Below, piece after piece: positions 54,790 to 64,000 of a DNA stretch of 64,000 bases. Both the position numbers and the translations under genes were made by a program. The DNA is from Serendipita indica DSM 11827 (lineage: Eukaryota; Basidiomycota; Agaricomycetes; Sebacinales; Serendipitaceae). Within the stretch, counting starts at the first letter, position 1, and every line of letters starts with the position of its first letter. The stretch covers positions 248,001 through 312,000 of the forward strand of contig CAJVGD010000006.1 in NCBI GenBank assembly GCA_910890315.1, given 5' to 3'. The notes under the pieces were generated by a model. That model saw only the letters and a list, made by a program, of their open reading frames with translations, made no database searches and was not told where the DNA came from.

Positions 54790-56939
54790 TCATTTTTCTT
54801 CAGGTTCAGGAGCTCTCGCGCCCGCGTTGCGAATATCCGGGCCAGGAGGAGGCGTGATATCTTTGCCTTCATTGCGTCGTTGCATCTCCCTTAAAGCTTG
54901 CTCGCGTGTGGTGTATATAAAGTAGTATGGCCACGGAGAGATGTGCGCTGCCTCGCTACCCAACTCTGGAGAATATTTAGGAGATGGAGGAAGTGACGGA
55001 GCAGATCCATCGGCTCCCCGACGACGTCCCCACGCATATCGTCTGTCATCTGTCAGGTATACTGGTAGTGAGCAAGAATATAGCTTACATTCTGGCCCAT
55101 AATTTTGTGTCCATAGTCATCAACTCTGCAGGGATCCACTAGTCACATCTACTATGCTCCGATGGCAGCGCGAACTCACCATTTTCCGCGAGTTGGCACC
55201 ACTTCTCCACTCTCTGGGAATTCCAGCCTAGTTTCTTCATCACGGCTTGACTAGCCCTCTGAAAACTCTGTGGACAGTTGGTACGCAGGAAGCAATGGTT
55301 TTCATAGACATACGACTGTATCTTGACGCATAAGTGAGCCCACATATTTGAGTCGCTGTGTTTGTCCATCGGTGGTCCCCTGCACCCAGGGTCCTAAAGA
55401 AGTCAGAGTTGAAGACGGATATAGTGTGACACTTACCAAGTGGAAGGTACAGACTAGCCGTCCTACATCTATAGAGGGTCAGGGTCGATCGTTGAGCGCT
55501 CTTTAACCCACGTGTCTGGGTCAAGCATTGGGTCATCCCATAATCCTTCATCCAGCCTGGTAGCCATGGTAAAAAGATCGCTCCTTCCAGTGCCTACCGC
55601 ACCCCTTCTCAGTTCTATTTAAATCACCATGAATGTCCTTCTGTGAAACCGAAACCAGACTCTACTGACCGTAAACCACCCTTTGTGTCCAAGACCGTTG
55701 ATTTTGCGTCGGACGCAATTCATCTTCTTCAAGTGCGAATGGCGCATACGTAGGCTCATCACCCATGTACATGTCGTAGTCTACATCGACCCAGAGTATA
55801 AGGCCGCCAGGACGTAGACATGCGTGGACGTCTTGCAGCGTCTTTTGAAAGTCTTTGAGACCGCTACCAATGAGTCGTGCATGAATGAGATCGAAAGAAT
55901 CTCTGAAGTGTTCGAGACCGAGATTGATGTCATCTATTTCGAAGCAACAGTTGGACGGAACGCTTTCGAGGTCGAGTGGAACAGGTGCAAGATCGATTCC
56001 AACTACATCCACTTCTGGAAAGTTGTGTGCCATCGTCGTTGCCCTGTAGACTGTCAGATGCATACACAGGATAGAGCTTGTATTCGTACCATACACCTGT
56101 TCCCGTTCCTAGACGCACGTAAGTTGAGACGTACATATGATTTGACAGACTTACCAAGGTCCAGAATGCGCTTTCTTTCTCCAGTTGGTGCTGGTGCCAG
56201 GACTGCACGAACGACTTGTGGTTCTGGGTACAGCTCGCCCAGGGCAACCATAAAGGCGAGGTGTTGCTTATTCCTAGCAGAGATGAGATGAATCGCGGAG
56301 GAAAGCGGTCCACGGACAAGCGGGTCCATTCATCTTCATCTAAGCCCATCATGTATTAGTAGTGAGTCTACACCGGGGGGGCTGATAAGTGGAGCTTACC
56401 AGTGGGAAGAAAATAGGTATCATTCAGCACGTTGTATGCCTAACAGGAGCTCGTGAGCATCGAAGAGACACGATAGGTCGCTAAGGCAGGCAGTCATGCG
56501 CAGATAGAGCCAAATAAGACGAACTAACCCTTCCTTCAATCTTTCTGATGAATTTTTCGGCGTCGAGGTCGCTGTAATATGTGTACTTTGAGATCCCGCT
56601 CTTGTTATCACTCTCGTCTTCGTTTACCACGCTAGGCGCAAACGGCTTTACTGGATACAGTGGATTACTGGAGTTCGCCATAGATGGAGCGTACGATGTC
56701 GTGGCTGACTGCGATGGGGTCAAGTTCCAAGCGTCTTGGTCGAGCCGGGGCCGCCCATCGTCGATGATCCGAGTATTGAGAGCGTCGTCTTCGTTCCAGC
56801 GTCGTCTTCCTCCCCATATAATATCCCTTTTAAGTGCCCCTTCCTCCTCTTCGGACAGACTGTCCTCGATGCGTGGAAGGATGCTAGGTCTGCGCAGATA
56901 TTGACGACCGCCTTCTGATGGACCAAGGTTGGAATCCAT
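54790..56939 (-). CDS. SAM-dependent methyltransferase, paralogue 3
   Basis: Start ATG 56939 (MDSNLGPSEGGRQYLRRP). Same architecture as paralogue 2: PRLDQDAWNLTPSQSATTSY, SKYTYYSDLDAEKFIRKIEG, DDEWTRLSVDRF-type frame shift around the next exon, NKQHLAFMVALGELYPEPQV, KRILDLG then GTGVW after an intron (motif I reads GTGTG), MAHNFPEVDVVGIDLAPVPL, CCFEIDDINLGLEHFRDSFD, SGLKDFQKTLQDVHACLRPG, LILWVDVDYDMYMGDEPTYA, RSWTQRVVYGQ, DEGLWDDPMLDPDTW, MKKLGWNSQRVEKWCQLAEN, and the tail YAWGRRRGADGSAPSLPPSP with YYFIYTTREQALREMQRRNE, stop at 54790. Intron positions agree with paralogue 2. Tandem duplicate with its upstream region. Confidence 0.85.
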
Positions 56940-57232
56940 GAATTCCTATCGTGGAAGAGTTCAAGGCCCGTCTCTGATCACACCGGCTAAGGACCACGTT
57001 TGCGCATAGAGGAGAATGAATTCTATTCAACTCGGCGAATTGAAGATCATCGAGCTAAACCTCGAGCAATCAACAGAAGCTCTACCAGCTCAAAGTAAAT
57101 GAATTACGTCTTAGGATCCATCGACATACTGACCAGCTGTGGTAAAGGTTAAGATGAACGGAAGTGGTTCAAATTGTTGACGCAATGATAAGGCAACGGA
57201 TAAGCATATATGAGATTCATACATTGCTAGCA
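56940..57232. promoter_or_regulatory. Duplicated upstream region of methyltransferase 3
   Basis: Counterpart of 54007-54365. The similarity continues to about 57255 and so reaches the 3' end of the neighbouring minus-strand gene, whose last bases (cagctcggtagag) recur near 54335. Confidence 0.6.
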
Positions 57233-58370
57233 CTAGCTAGACAGCTCGGTAGAGAGTGCCTGGATCTGTTGAACGATGGCCCACATTCGTCTTCGGTTCC
57301 GCATGGATGCCGATTTTGTCTCGCATTCCCTGTAGTAGCACATCCATGGGAAGCACTCTCTCCAACCCGACTCGACAATTTCGGCATCCCAAATCCTCTG
57401 TTCCGTCTCACCATATGGCAGAAACCAAGGGCATTGCGTCCTCAAGCGAAGATTGGCGACCATGTCTTGAATGCTCGAGAAGAGAGTGTACAGACTGTAA
57501 CAAGTTTCTTGGAGATGAAAGAAGGTGGCCAGATTGAAATGTTCGATGACAAGGAGCAAGAGCTCAGGTGGAAGTCGTAGAAATGAGTAGACAACTACGT
57601 TGTTGCTGTTGAAGTTCTATCAAGGCTCAGTAGAGATTGGTATACAGGATAATGCATACAGCGAGCTTTGCCGTAGTACCCAGATCACGCTGATTGATAG
57701 GGAATCTATGAAGAATTGTGATGAAATGAGATTTTGGTTACATGAAACTCACTTTTCTGGGTCTAATCTGGTCCAAAGTAGAGAGTCCATGAGAAATTTG
57801 TACAAGTCTCCGTCGTCTAGAGTCGTCTTAAAGAGGAGAGATTGCATCCACTCGTCGCGTAATGGTGGCGGATCCAGAATTGTCATGTATAGCCATTCTA
57901 CATCTAGCTGTAGCTCATAGTAATCCACGCCTGAGATGTCTTGGCGTATCCCGGTCGGAATATAATCCTTGTTACATTGCCGCTCAACGGCCCACAATTC
58001 CTGTGGCGTCATGCCCGTCCAGTTTTGAAATAGACCAAGGCAGCGCTCGTGAAGCAATGGATATAGCGATACCGCACAGCTGAATGTTCGCCCATCAGAT
58101 TCACGAAGAACTGTCCTCCATCTCCGACCAGCCTTTAAGCCTCTGATGAGTCGCGTCTGTCCAGGTGAAAATCGGCGAAGTTTGTCGACAATAGCTGCAT
58201 CCCAGGTACGTTCAAGCAGTTCTTTGAATATCTGTTGATCGTCTTCTCCAAACGGTCCGACGCCGACAATCGCGACCTCCTCTGTATATCGCTGATCGTT
58301 TCTATCGAGATGTAGCGTCCGCTTTACCTCGGCGCTAGGTTCGTCCTGTCTACCGGCTATTCGACATTTT
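57233..58370 (-). CDS. Unrecognised F-box-neighbourhood-type protein, 5' end unresolved
   Basis: Minus-strand frame from about 58370: QDEPSAEVKRTLHLDRNDQR, YTEEVAIVGVGPFGEDDQQI, FKELLERTWDAAIVDKLRRF, TRLIRGLKAGRRWRTVLRES, ERCLGLFQNWTGMTPQELWA, VDYYELQLDVEWLYMTILDP, LFKTTLDDGDLYKFLMDSLL, then an intron and a C-terminal exon LVIEHFNLATFFHLQETCYS to WAIVQQIQALSTELSS, stop at 57233. No ATG is found before the first block in frame, so an upstream exon is missing or the gene is 5' damaged. Trp-rich with no known domain. A short piece of its 3' end is duplicated near 54340. Confidence 0.5.
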
Positions 58371-59035
58371 GTTCAACCAGGATTCAACTTCTCGCTGGTG
58401 AGCGTCACCGTTGGTCCCTCTGGCGTGGCGGACAGACCGACCCATAGTTAACCGTCGACGTAAGAGCAGCCTCCACAGATCTCGGTGAGGTGAGCATGAA
58501 GAATCAAAACGGAGCTGCTATTCTATCGCACAATGTAGCACTCCTCGGGATGCTGTAACGCACAGCCAGTGGTTGGGATCCAAGTCTCAATGGATGCTTG
58601 GGAAGCGTGCTTGACAAGACATCATAGGTATATTCTCCAAGTAGATCGACTACCTAATGCTCTTCCTGCCTGATAATGGTGTCATGCAGACCAATTCGTA
58701 GTTGAATTCTTTTGAGTCCTCGTTTTCTTTTGTCGTAGAAGATCACAAAATCCAATACTCTGTATGTGTAAGGAGGGGCCGCTGGTTTTTTCACCGGAAA
58801 GGTCAGAACGCAAGGATTGTGGGCGGTTTCCGTGTGGCCTTATTCAATCTACATCTGCCATCTGATCATTCTTGGAAAGAGAGTATGTCCAGGATCCCTC
58901 TTCCCGCAATAACCGGCCAGGGCCGTCGAATCATTCTACGCCCTCAAGGCATCCATCCCTGACTTAAATAGCTTCCACATCAGCCTTCGGGTATCGACTC
59001 ACTCCTTCTGGATCACTTTTCCGTGCACGCATAGC
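58371..59035. other. Intergenic region
   Basis: No supported gene. An open frame at 58702-58962 has no recognisable domain. Includes the promoter of membrane protein 2. Confidence 0.4.
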
Positions 59036-60015
59036 ATGTCATCGGATACGCAGTCGATTCAACTTGCCCCCTTCCGATCCCGTGGATCTGCATCTAATGA
59101 AGGCGCCAACCGGAAAAGTGTCAAAAGCAGGATGGAGGATGCATCCGATTGTACGCAGTCCTCTGTCGCTGTTGTCATGTAATGAATTTATATGGAGCAG
59201 ACCCACATGCCAATGTCGTTCAGCAATTCTTAAACGGTTGGATTAGTGCGTTGAATAGTGGAACCATCGTGGTGCGTATGTGCACAAATCGTGCCACTTA
59301 AAGTAAGCAAAACCGAAGAATTAACATTTTCTAGAGCTCCCTGTTGTCAGCCGTTGCCACTGCCTTCTTCGTCCATATTCGAGAACTCGTCAAATCGCCT
59401 TTGCCTGGCCCCCCAGCAGCAACGAATGCCCTTCTCGTCTTCGCCTATGCGTCCATCTTAGCCAATTGCACTGCAGCCATCGTTTCGTTCTATCTCGCAA
59501 ACTACCTTCTCTCCATTCCCTTGAAGATTGCTGAGAAGATTTACAACTATGAAGACGAGGAACGTAGTAACCCACGTGGTGCCCTCTTCGATTACGTCAC
59601 AAGGCGTATAAACTGGTCCGAGTGGGGCATATCTCGAGCATACTGTAAGCTTACATTTGCGAAGTACTCATCCTGACGTTTTGCAGGGATATTCACCGCA
59701 TTCCTTGGATTCTTTTCTGTGTTCATAGAGCTTGCTCTCTATGGATATATATTCGAAACCAATCCACACATAAGGGTCGCACTCGGATTTTTGACCACGA
59801 TGGGGGTCATCCCGCTGGTGATATTCGCATTAAACGTTATAGGTATCACGGATCCATTTGTGAACGGACATTCGAATGGACAATCATCTAGTCCACTGTG
59901 TCCAGAGTGTGGCCGCCTACCCCAACCGGGCCTACCTTGTCCGCACTGTGGCTACTCTACCCACTCGGATCCATCAGGACCGGTGGGTAATGTGACGAGC
60001 ACTGGCACTCCTTAG
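59036..60015 (+). CDS. Small multi-pass membrane protein, paralogue 2, with C-terminal zinc-ribbon-like tail
   Basis: Start ATG 59036 (MSSDTQSIQLAPFRSRGSAS). After an intron (about 59150-59198): DPHANVVQQFLNGWISALNS, GTIV, an intron, then SSLLSAVATAFFVHIRELVK, TNALLVFAYASILANCTAAI, VSFYLANYLLSIPLKIAEKI, a cytosolic piece with EDEERSNPRGALFDYVTRR, an intron, FLGFFSVFIELALYGYIF and TTMGVIPLVIFALNVIGI. About four transmembrane segments. The C-terminal tail has CPECGRLPQPGLPCPHCG, two C-x2-C knuckles as in a zinc ribbon, absent from paralogues 1 and 3. Function unknown; family shared with 45993-46690 and 60640-61255. Confidence 0.7.
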
Positions 60016-60339
60016 ACATGATCTAACCGGCCACAACAACTGGTGCAAGGTCGAGCAGCACAATTAGTTTTTGGTTATGTCTCTGCCTGCGACGGACAGA
60101 CGGAACTAGTTTGCATGTCATAAATGAACGTATTCAATGTGTGTATGAATTTGTATGAAAGTTGTAGAGGAGATTGATAGATGAGACACGTCATCCCAAC
60201 ATATATACATCGGGCGGGTAGAGTGTAGAAGTGGTGGAAAAATGGCCGGCTTACTTTGGATCACAAAACAATATCTGAATCTACTTAGATATCATCTGGA
60301 TCACAGCGACAGCTGACAGCAGCGGTATCAACAAAGAGA
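60016..60339. other. Intergenic region
   Basis: Nothing coding seen; 3' UTR of membrane protein 2 and probable promoter of membrane protein 3. Confidence 0.45.
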
Positions 60340-60639
60340 GTGAGTCAATATGTCTCAGTCTGGAAGAGAATTTTGCATAGAATAATTATGCAGGAATCAG
60401 CCCTCTACTTATTTGGTCGAGTCGCTTGGCACGATCAGCTTGTCGGGACCATCCATAACAGCAAGGCAGCCTCAAGGCGGGACGTGCACCAGTTTGGACC
60501 TGTCTTAGACCCAATCTCTGTAGCAATATGAGCTTTAGTCACAGACTACCGACTCAACCAGGTGAGTAATGGGTCTCCTGGAGCATACTAAGATTCGTTC
60601 GCTCACAAGTCCTAGCTCGTGTTCTTCACCTTGTTAACG

Positions 60640-61255
60640 AATACGTATCAGGCTGATCCCGGATGTACAATATGGCAACTGTCTGGGTACGCTTCATCTT
60701 GGCACAGCATTAAACTTGTGCTCACGGCGATTGAAGAGTGCCACAATTACTGGTTTATCATGTATTTTGTTCGCTCATGTGCAGGAGAGGCTCCAAAGAG
60801 CCCGCGAGTCAAGTCTTGCCAATGGCCCTACCGGGCTCTCAGCCCTATCCATCATGAGCTATCTTACCATAATCCTCAATTGCTATGCAACAATTATGGC
60901 CTTAATTAACGCAGAAAGGTTATCCCAGATTTTGCTAGAGATTCCACAAACGACTGCAGACGAACCAAACGTCAGTGCAATTCGAGGCGACATCGTCACT
61001 ATCATCATGCGCCATGTCAAAGTCAGATTTTTGTCACTATTAAGAGCCTACTGTACGTTTATATTTCGCTCGGACTGATGGCGTCGGCTGATCTTTGCAC
61101 AAGGGTTCTTCTATTTCATCACCGGCTATCTTAGCATTTGGATCCAACTCATCTTGTATATTTGGGTGCTTCCAGGAAGTTTCCCACTGCAAATCTTTGC
61201 GTCGACGTCGACAGGAGTTGCTTTACTGCCTATGGGCCTCTTCTGGCTAGGGTGA
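60640..61255 (+). CDS. Small multi-pass membrane protein, paralogue 3 (5' end unresolved)
   Basis: Blocks in family order: ADPGCTIWQLSGYASSWHSI, then GLSCILFAHVQERLQRARES, LSIMSYLTIILNCYATIMAL, INAERLSQILLEIP, IVTIIMRHVKVRFLSLLRAY, an intron, WFFYFITGYLSIWIQLILYI and GVALLPMGLFWLG, stop TGA 61253-61255. The TYLAIICNCNA/VFAYASILANCTA/SYLTIILNCYA segment is the clearest family marker. A short upstream exon at about 60350 (MSQSGREFC) may be the start. Same strand and directly behind paralogue 2, a tandem pair. No zinc-ribbon tail here. Confidence 0.55.
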
Positions 61256-61335
61256 ATCACGGTCCTACGTATTCTGCAATGGCGGAATCATGCTCTGAAA
61301 GTAGCCAAATAGAATTTTACATGCTCTAGCATACA

Positions 61336-62732
61336 TTATTTTCGAGTAAATATTTTATGCCACCATTTATCTGGCTCGCGGTACACAAAGCCTGTTTCTG
61401 CGGAGGGCTCCAGGCTCTCATTTGTCAGCTGGCCACCCGTTAGTCTTTGCGAGTGACTGGGAACTGAGTCGGTTACCTGTTCGGTCAGAGTTTGAGTTAC
61501 ACTTGTCGGGGTAGGTGCTCGGACTTCTGGCCCAAAATGTTGGGTCGGTCCTGGAGTGAGCGCCGGATTACTGTCCGTTACATTAGTGTCGTCGATGTCG
61601 GTATCTTCTCCCACTCTCGAGCTATTCGACCTTTCATGCTCATCCTGTTGAGTATGATCGCGCAAGTCCCAGCTGCCGTCTATTTCGGACCAAATGGCCT
61701 CGATTGCTTTTCGCAGGCTCACAAAGTTCCTTTGACTCTTTTGCTTGGGGTCGTCTCGCAAGATTGCTTGAACGGAAGGCGGCGACGGTATTGTGATCAG
61801 GTTCCCATTCAGATCTACCGTGTATCAGCGATATACGTGAAAATCGTGATGTAAGACCTTTCAGATAAACCAATATAGTATCTCTTCGATGAGGTTCAGT
61901 GATTTCTTTGCGAGTAAAGATGATTCGGCCGTTTACAGAGATGTTGTCCTGCTTATCTGGGCACTTCTGCCAGTGAACCTCAAAATGACCTCTACTCATG
62001 ACTACGTAGATTCGGCTTTTGATCTGTTCGTTCCAGCGGCGAAGTTTTGTCATTGGACCCCCAATCTCTATATAGAAGTGCGGAAATGACCCTTTCGGAC
62101 CCAGGGAATCCATCTTCCGAGAATAGAGAAAGATGGCAATAAACGCTTCTCGACTAGTAAACCCCGGGATAGCTTGAAATCGGTCAGATCCAAGCATATG
62201 TACAAGCAGTGCATACGGTAGTGATAAGGCACAGGCTCTGGTGCTGAACCGTAGATAACAGCATCAACAATTTTCGTGGCTGTCTATTCAGGTTGAGTAC
62301 GACTTCCTGCATCCAGTTATACTAACAATAGCCTGGTGGGTTACCGATTTGAACTTCGCTAATCTTTTTGAGGCCTCCGCATCTTTTTGCTCGGCATTTT
62401 CTATTCGAGACTTCCAGTCAATCGAGGGTTGTTGTCCTATTTCGATTGCGCGCTCCTTGACGCCTTCCCATTTCGGTTCACATGGTTTTTTGATGAAGTC
62501 GAGGAAGAGATTTAGGTCGCTTGGGTTTGTCAGAAATCTGTATTCAATCGACCAGAACATACCTCGGGGAACATTGTCTTTTAGCAGGAGGAATCTCTTC
62601 GATACTAGCAGCAAGTTCCCAGATTGTAAACACCCTATCCATTAACCCTCGAGGAGAGGGGGATAGCTTGACACGATGGAAAGTGAGTATACCATTGGGA
62701 CTTGCGTCCATCGTTTGTTGCTTGTTGCTCAC
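61336..62732 (-). CDS. Unrecognised protein with low-complexity C-terminal region
   Basis: Candidate start MSNKQQTMDASPNGILTFHR (62732), then GLMDRVFTIWELAASIEEI, LLLKDNVPR, YRFLTNPS, DLNLFLDFIKKPCEPKWEGV, IENAEQKDAEASKRLAKFKS; introns join these. Next, LGSDRFQAIPGFTSREAFIA, SLGPKGSFPHFYIEIGGPMT, IYVVMSRGHFEVHWQKCPDK, and a C-terminal exon RNFVSLRKAIEAIWSEIDGS followed by a Ser/Thr/Asp-rich tail ending KWWHKIFTRK at 61336. No domain recognised. Exon borders between 62200 and 62290 are not certain. Confidence 0.5.
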
Positions 62733-63027
62733 AAGGTGCTAGTTACTGCTCCTGTTTGTTGGTAGTACTCGCCAAGTGCTTTAGACCACAATATAGGCCT
62801 CACCTGGACCATCGACAAGCCTCGTGTTGTGCTAGATTTCCGGGTGATAAAGGGTGGCCGGCCTGATGGGGCGCCAATAAACCTGCAATCGAAGCCCGAT
62901 CACGACTTGATGAACTGCTGGTTATTTCCAGGTTCACAGGCCTACCCTCACCTGCCTCGCTGAATCCCGCAGATATCAATATAAGCTAGCATAAAATGAT
63001 ATGCGATCCCTTTTCCTGGGGAACTAG

Positions 63028-64000
63028 ATGGCTTCAGGATCTCTGCAACCGGGGGCAGAACCACTCGCAAGAGGAAGATCCTACTCAGTTTTTGAAGCTC
63101 TCCTTGGGCGGGATCATCAGACAGCAAAGGAGCGAGACGGACCTTTCCGCCTTATCCGCTGGCTACTGGAAGTGACAACGAACGCTGCACTTAGAGCCCA
63201 AGTTAACATCATCACAACCTTTGCATTCATTCGAGCTGCACGACAGGAATGTGTCCGACTCGAAAACGCAATAAATGGCACCCTGGGGCAAGAAACACCC
63301 AGTGTCTCGTTTGAGGGATTCAAGAAAACTAAAGAGGGCATAAGCAAGCTAGAAGAGTGCGCAAGCGGTTTTCAAATCCTCTAAGACTGACCTTTCTGCC
63401 AGTATTTTGCTCGAAGAATGGGAGTATACCGTCGAGCCAAACATTTTCGAGTCCAAATCAGTCCTTGAGTGTCGCAAAAGTGTCGAATCATGGGAGCGAA
63501 ACCGTGCGAAAGTCCTTGACAAATTTCTCAGAGTGTCTGTTTTGTCACCGGGTGGGGCAAGACCCAACCCCGAAGTTTGTCCTCTTATTCGTCCTGAAAT
63601 TCCCTCACTGATCACGAGGCTCTCGTTCAGACTCTTTGGGAACCTCGTCGTGATGATGCACTTGTTCTGCGTACCATGGTAGAGCATATCGAACCAGAGC
63701 GTATAATTATCGAGTGAGTGTTGATGCTTAGGGCCTTTAATATATCTAACGGGCCAATTAGCGAGAGGCTGAACCAGTCTCGTACTATTTTGCGAAGTCT
63801 TATGGGCTTAGCAGAACGCGCACAACCAGTCCTAAATAGAGAGGTGAGGTATTGAAGGGTTAGCCTATCCCTTAATGACACGAAAATCCTATAGAGGACT
63901 ACTTATGCCATCAAGACAGCTTGGTTCATCCGCGTCGCGATCGAAGAGTCCAAAAGTGTCAATACAAGATATCTTCGCCGAAGATACCTTCAAGGTTCAG
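63028..64000 (+). CDS. Unrecognised protein, 3' end beyond the window
   Basis: Start MASGSLQPGAEPLARGRSYS; then LIRWLLEVTTNAALRAQVNI, FIRAARQECVRLENAINGTL and EGISKLEECASG, after an intron ILLEEWEYTVEPNIFESKSV and ESWERNRAKVLDKFL, then a frame with RTMVEHIEPERIII, DERLNQSRTILRSLMGLAER and AQPVLNRE. Mostly helical. It continues out of the window, so the family cannot be judged; the helical N-terminal part could precede a larger signalling protein, but nothing shows this. Confidence 0.45.

Overview
The window looks like nuclear DNA of a filamentous basidiomycete (Agaricomycetes). Genes are dense, on both strands, and cut by many introns of about 45-60 bases with GT-AG or occasional GC-AG ends. 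The conserved genes are eukaryotic (Snu66, Asa1, DNA polymerase eta, a NECAP coat protein, a SulP permease). A NACHT-WD40 receptor, a fungal GH23 lysozyme-like protein and secreted double-psi beta-barrel proteins fit a soil or plant-associated agaricomycete; a Rhizoctonia/Ceratobasidium-like fungus is my guess, not a demonstrated identity.

Layout. 1-1200: 3' part of a GH23-type lysozyme-like gene. 1.2-9 kb: an accessory island around a NACHT-WD40 (NLR-like) gene with 14 nearly identical 129-base WD40 units, flanked by two related, decayed or unresolved fragments. 8.9-25.8 kb: core genes, namely phosphatidylserine decarboxylase, SET-domain methyltransferase, SDR dehydrogenase, NECAP, an ankyrin protein, a BioF-like synthase, a DUF155/RMND1-like protein, ASA1 and SNU66. 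26-28 kb: two tandem secreted barrel proteins with Pro/Ser/Thr-rich tails. 28.6-39.2 kb: F-box/LRR-like protein, DUF4336 protein, DNA polymerase eta, a large Ser/Thr/Pro-rich protein and a CCCH zinc-finger/coiled-coil protein. 39.4-42.7 kb: two unrecognised genes, one with an internal duplication.

43.4-61.3 kb is a lineage-specific expansion: three paralogous SAM-dependent methyltransferases (one plus strand, two tandem minus strand) and three paralogous small membrane proteins, arranged as methyltransferase-membrane protein neighbourhoods on both sides of a sulfate permease. The two tandem methyltransferases sit in a duplicated block that includes their upstream regions. 61.3-64 kb holds two unrecognised genes, the last cut by the window end.

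I found no CRISPR array, rRNA, convincing tRNA, or recognisable LTR, LINE or DNA transposon. The most noteworthy signals are the WD40 array with frame-changing length differences concentrated at its variable site, the co-expanded methyltransferase/membrane-protein set with a shared uncharacterised C-terminal tail, and an unusually long loop in the ubiquitin-binding zinc finger of DNA polymerase eta. Exon boundaries were read by eye from splice-site consensus and frame continuity.
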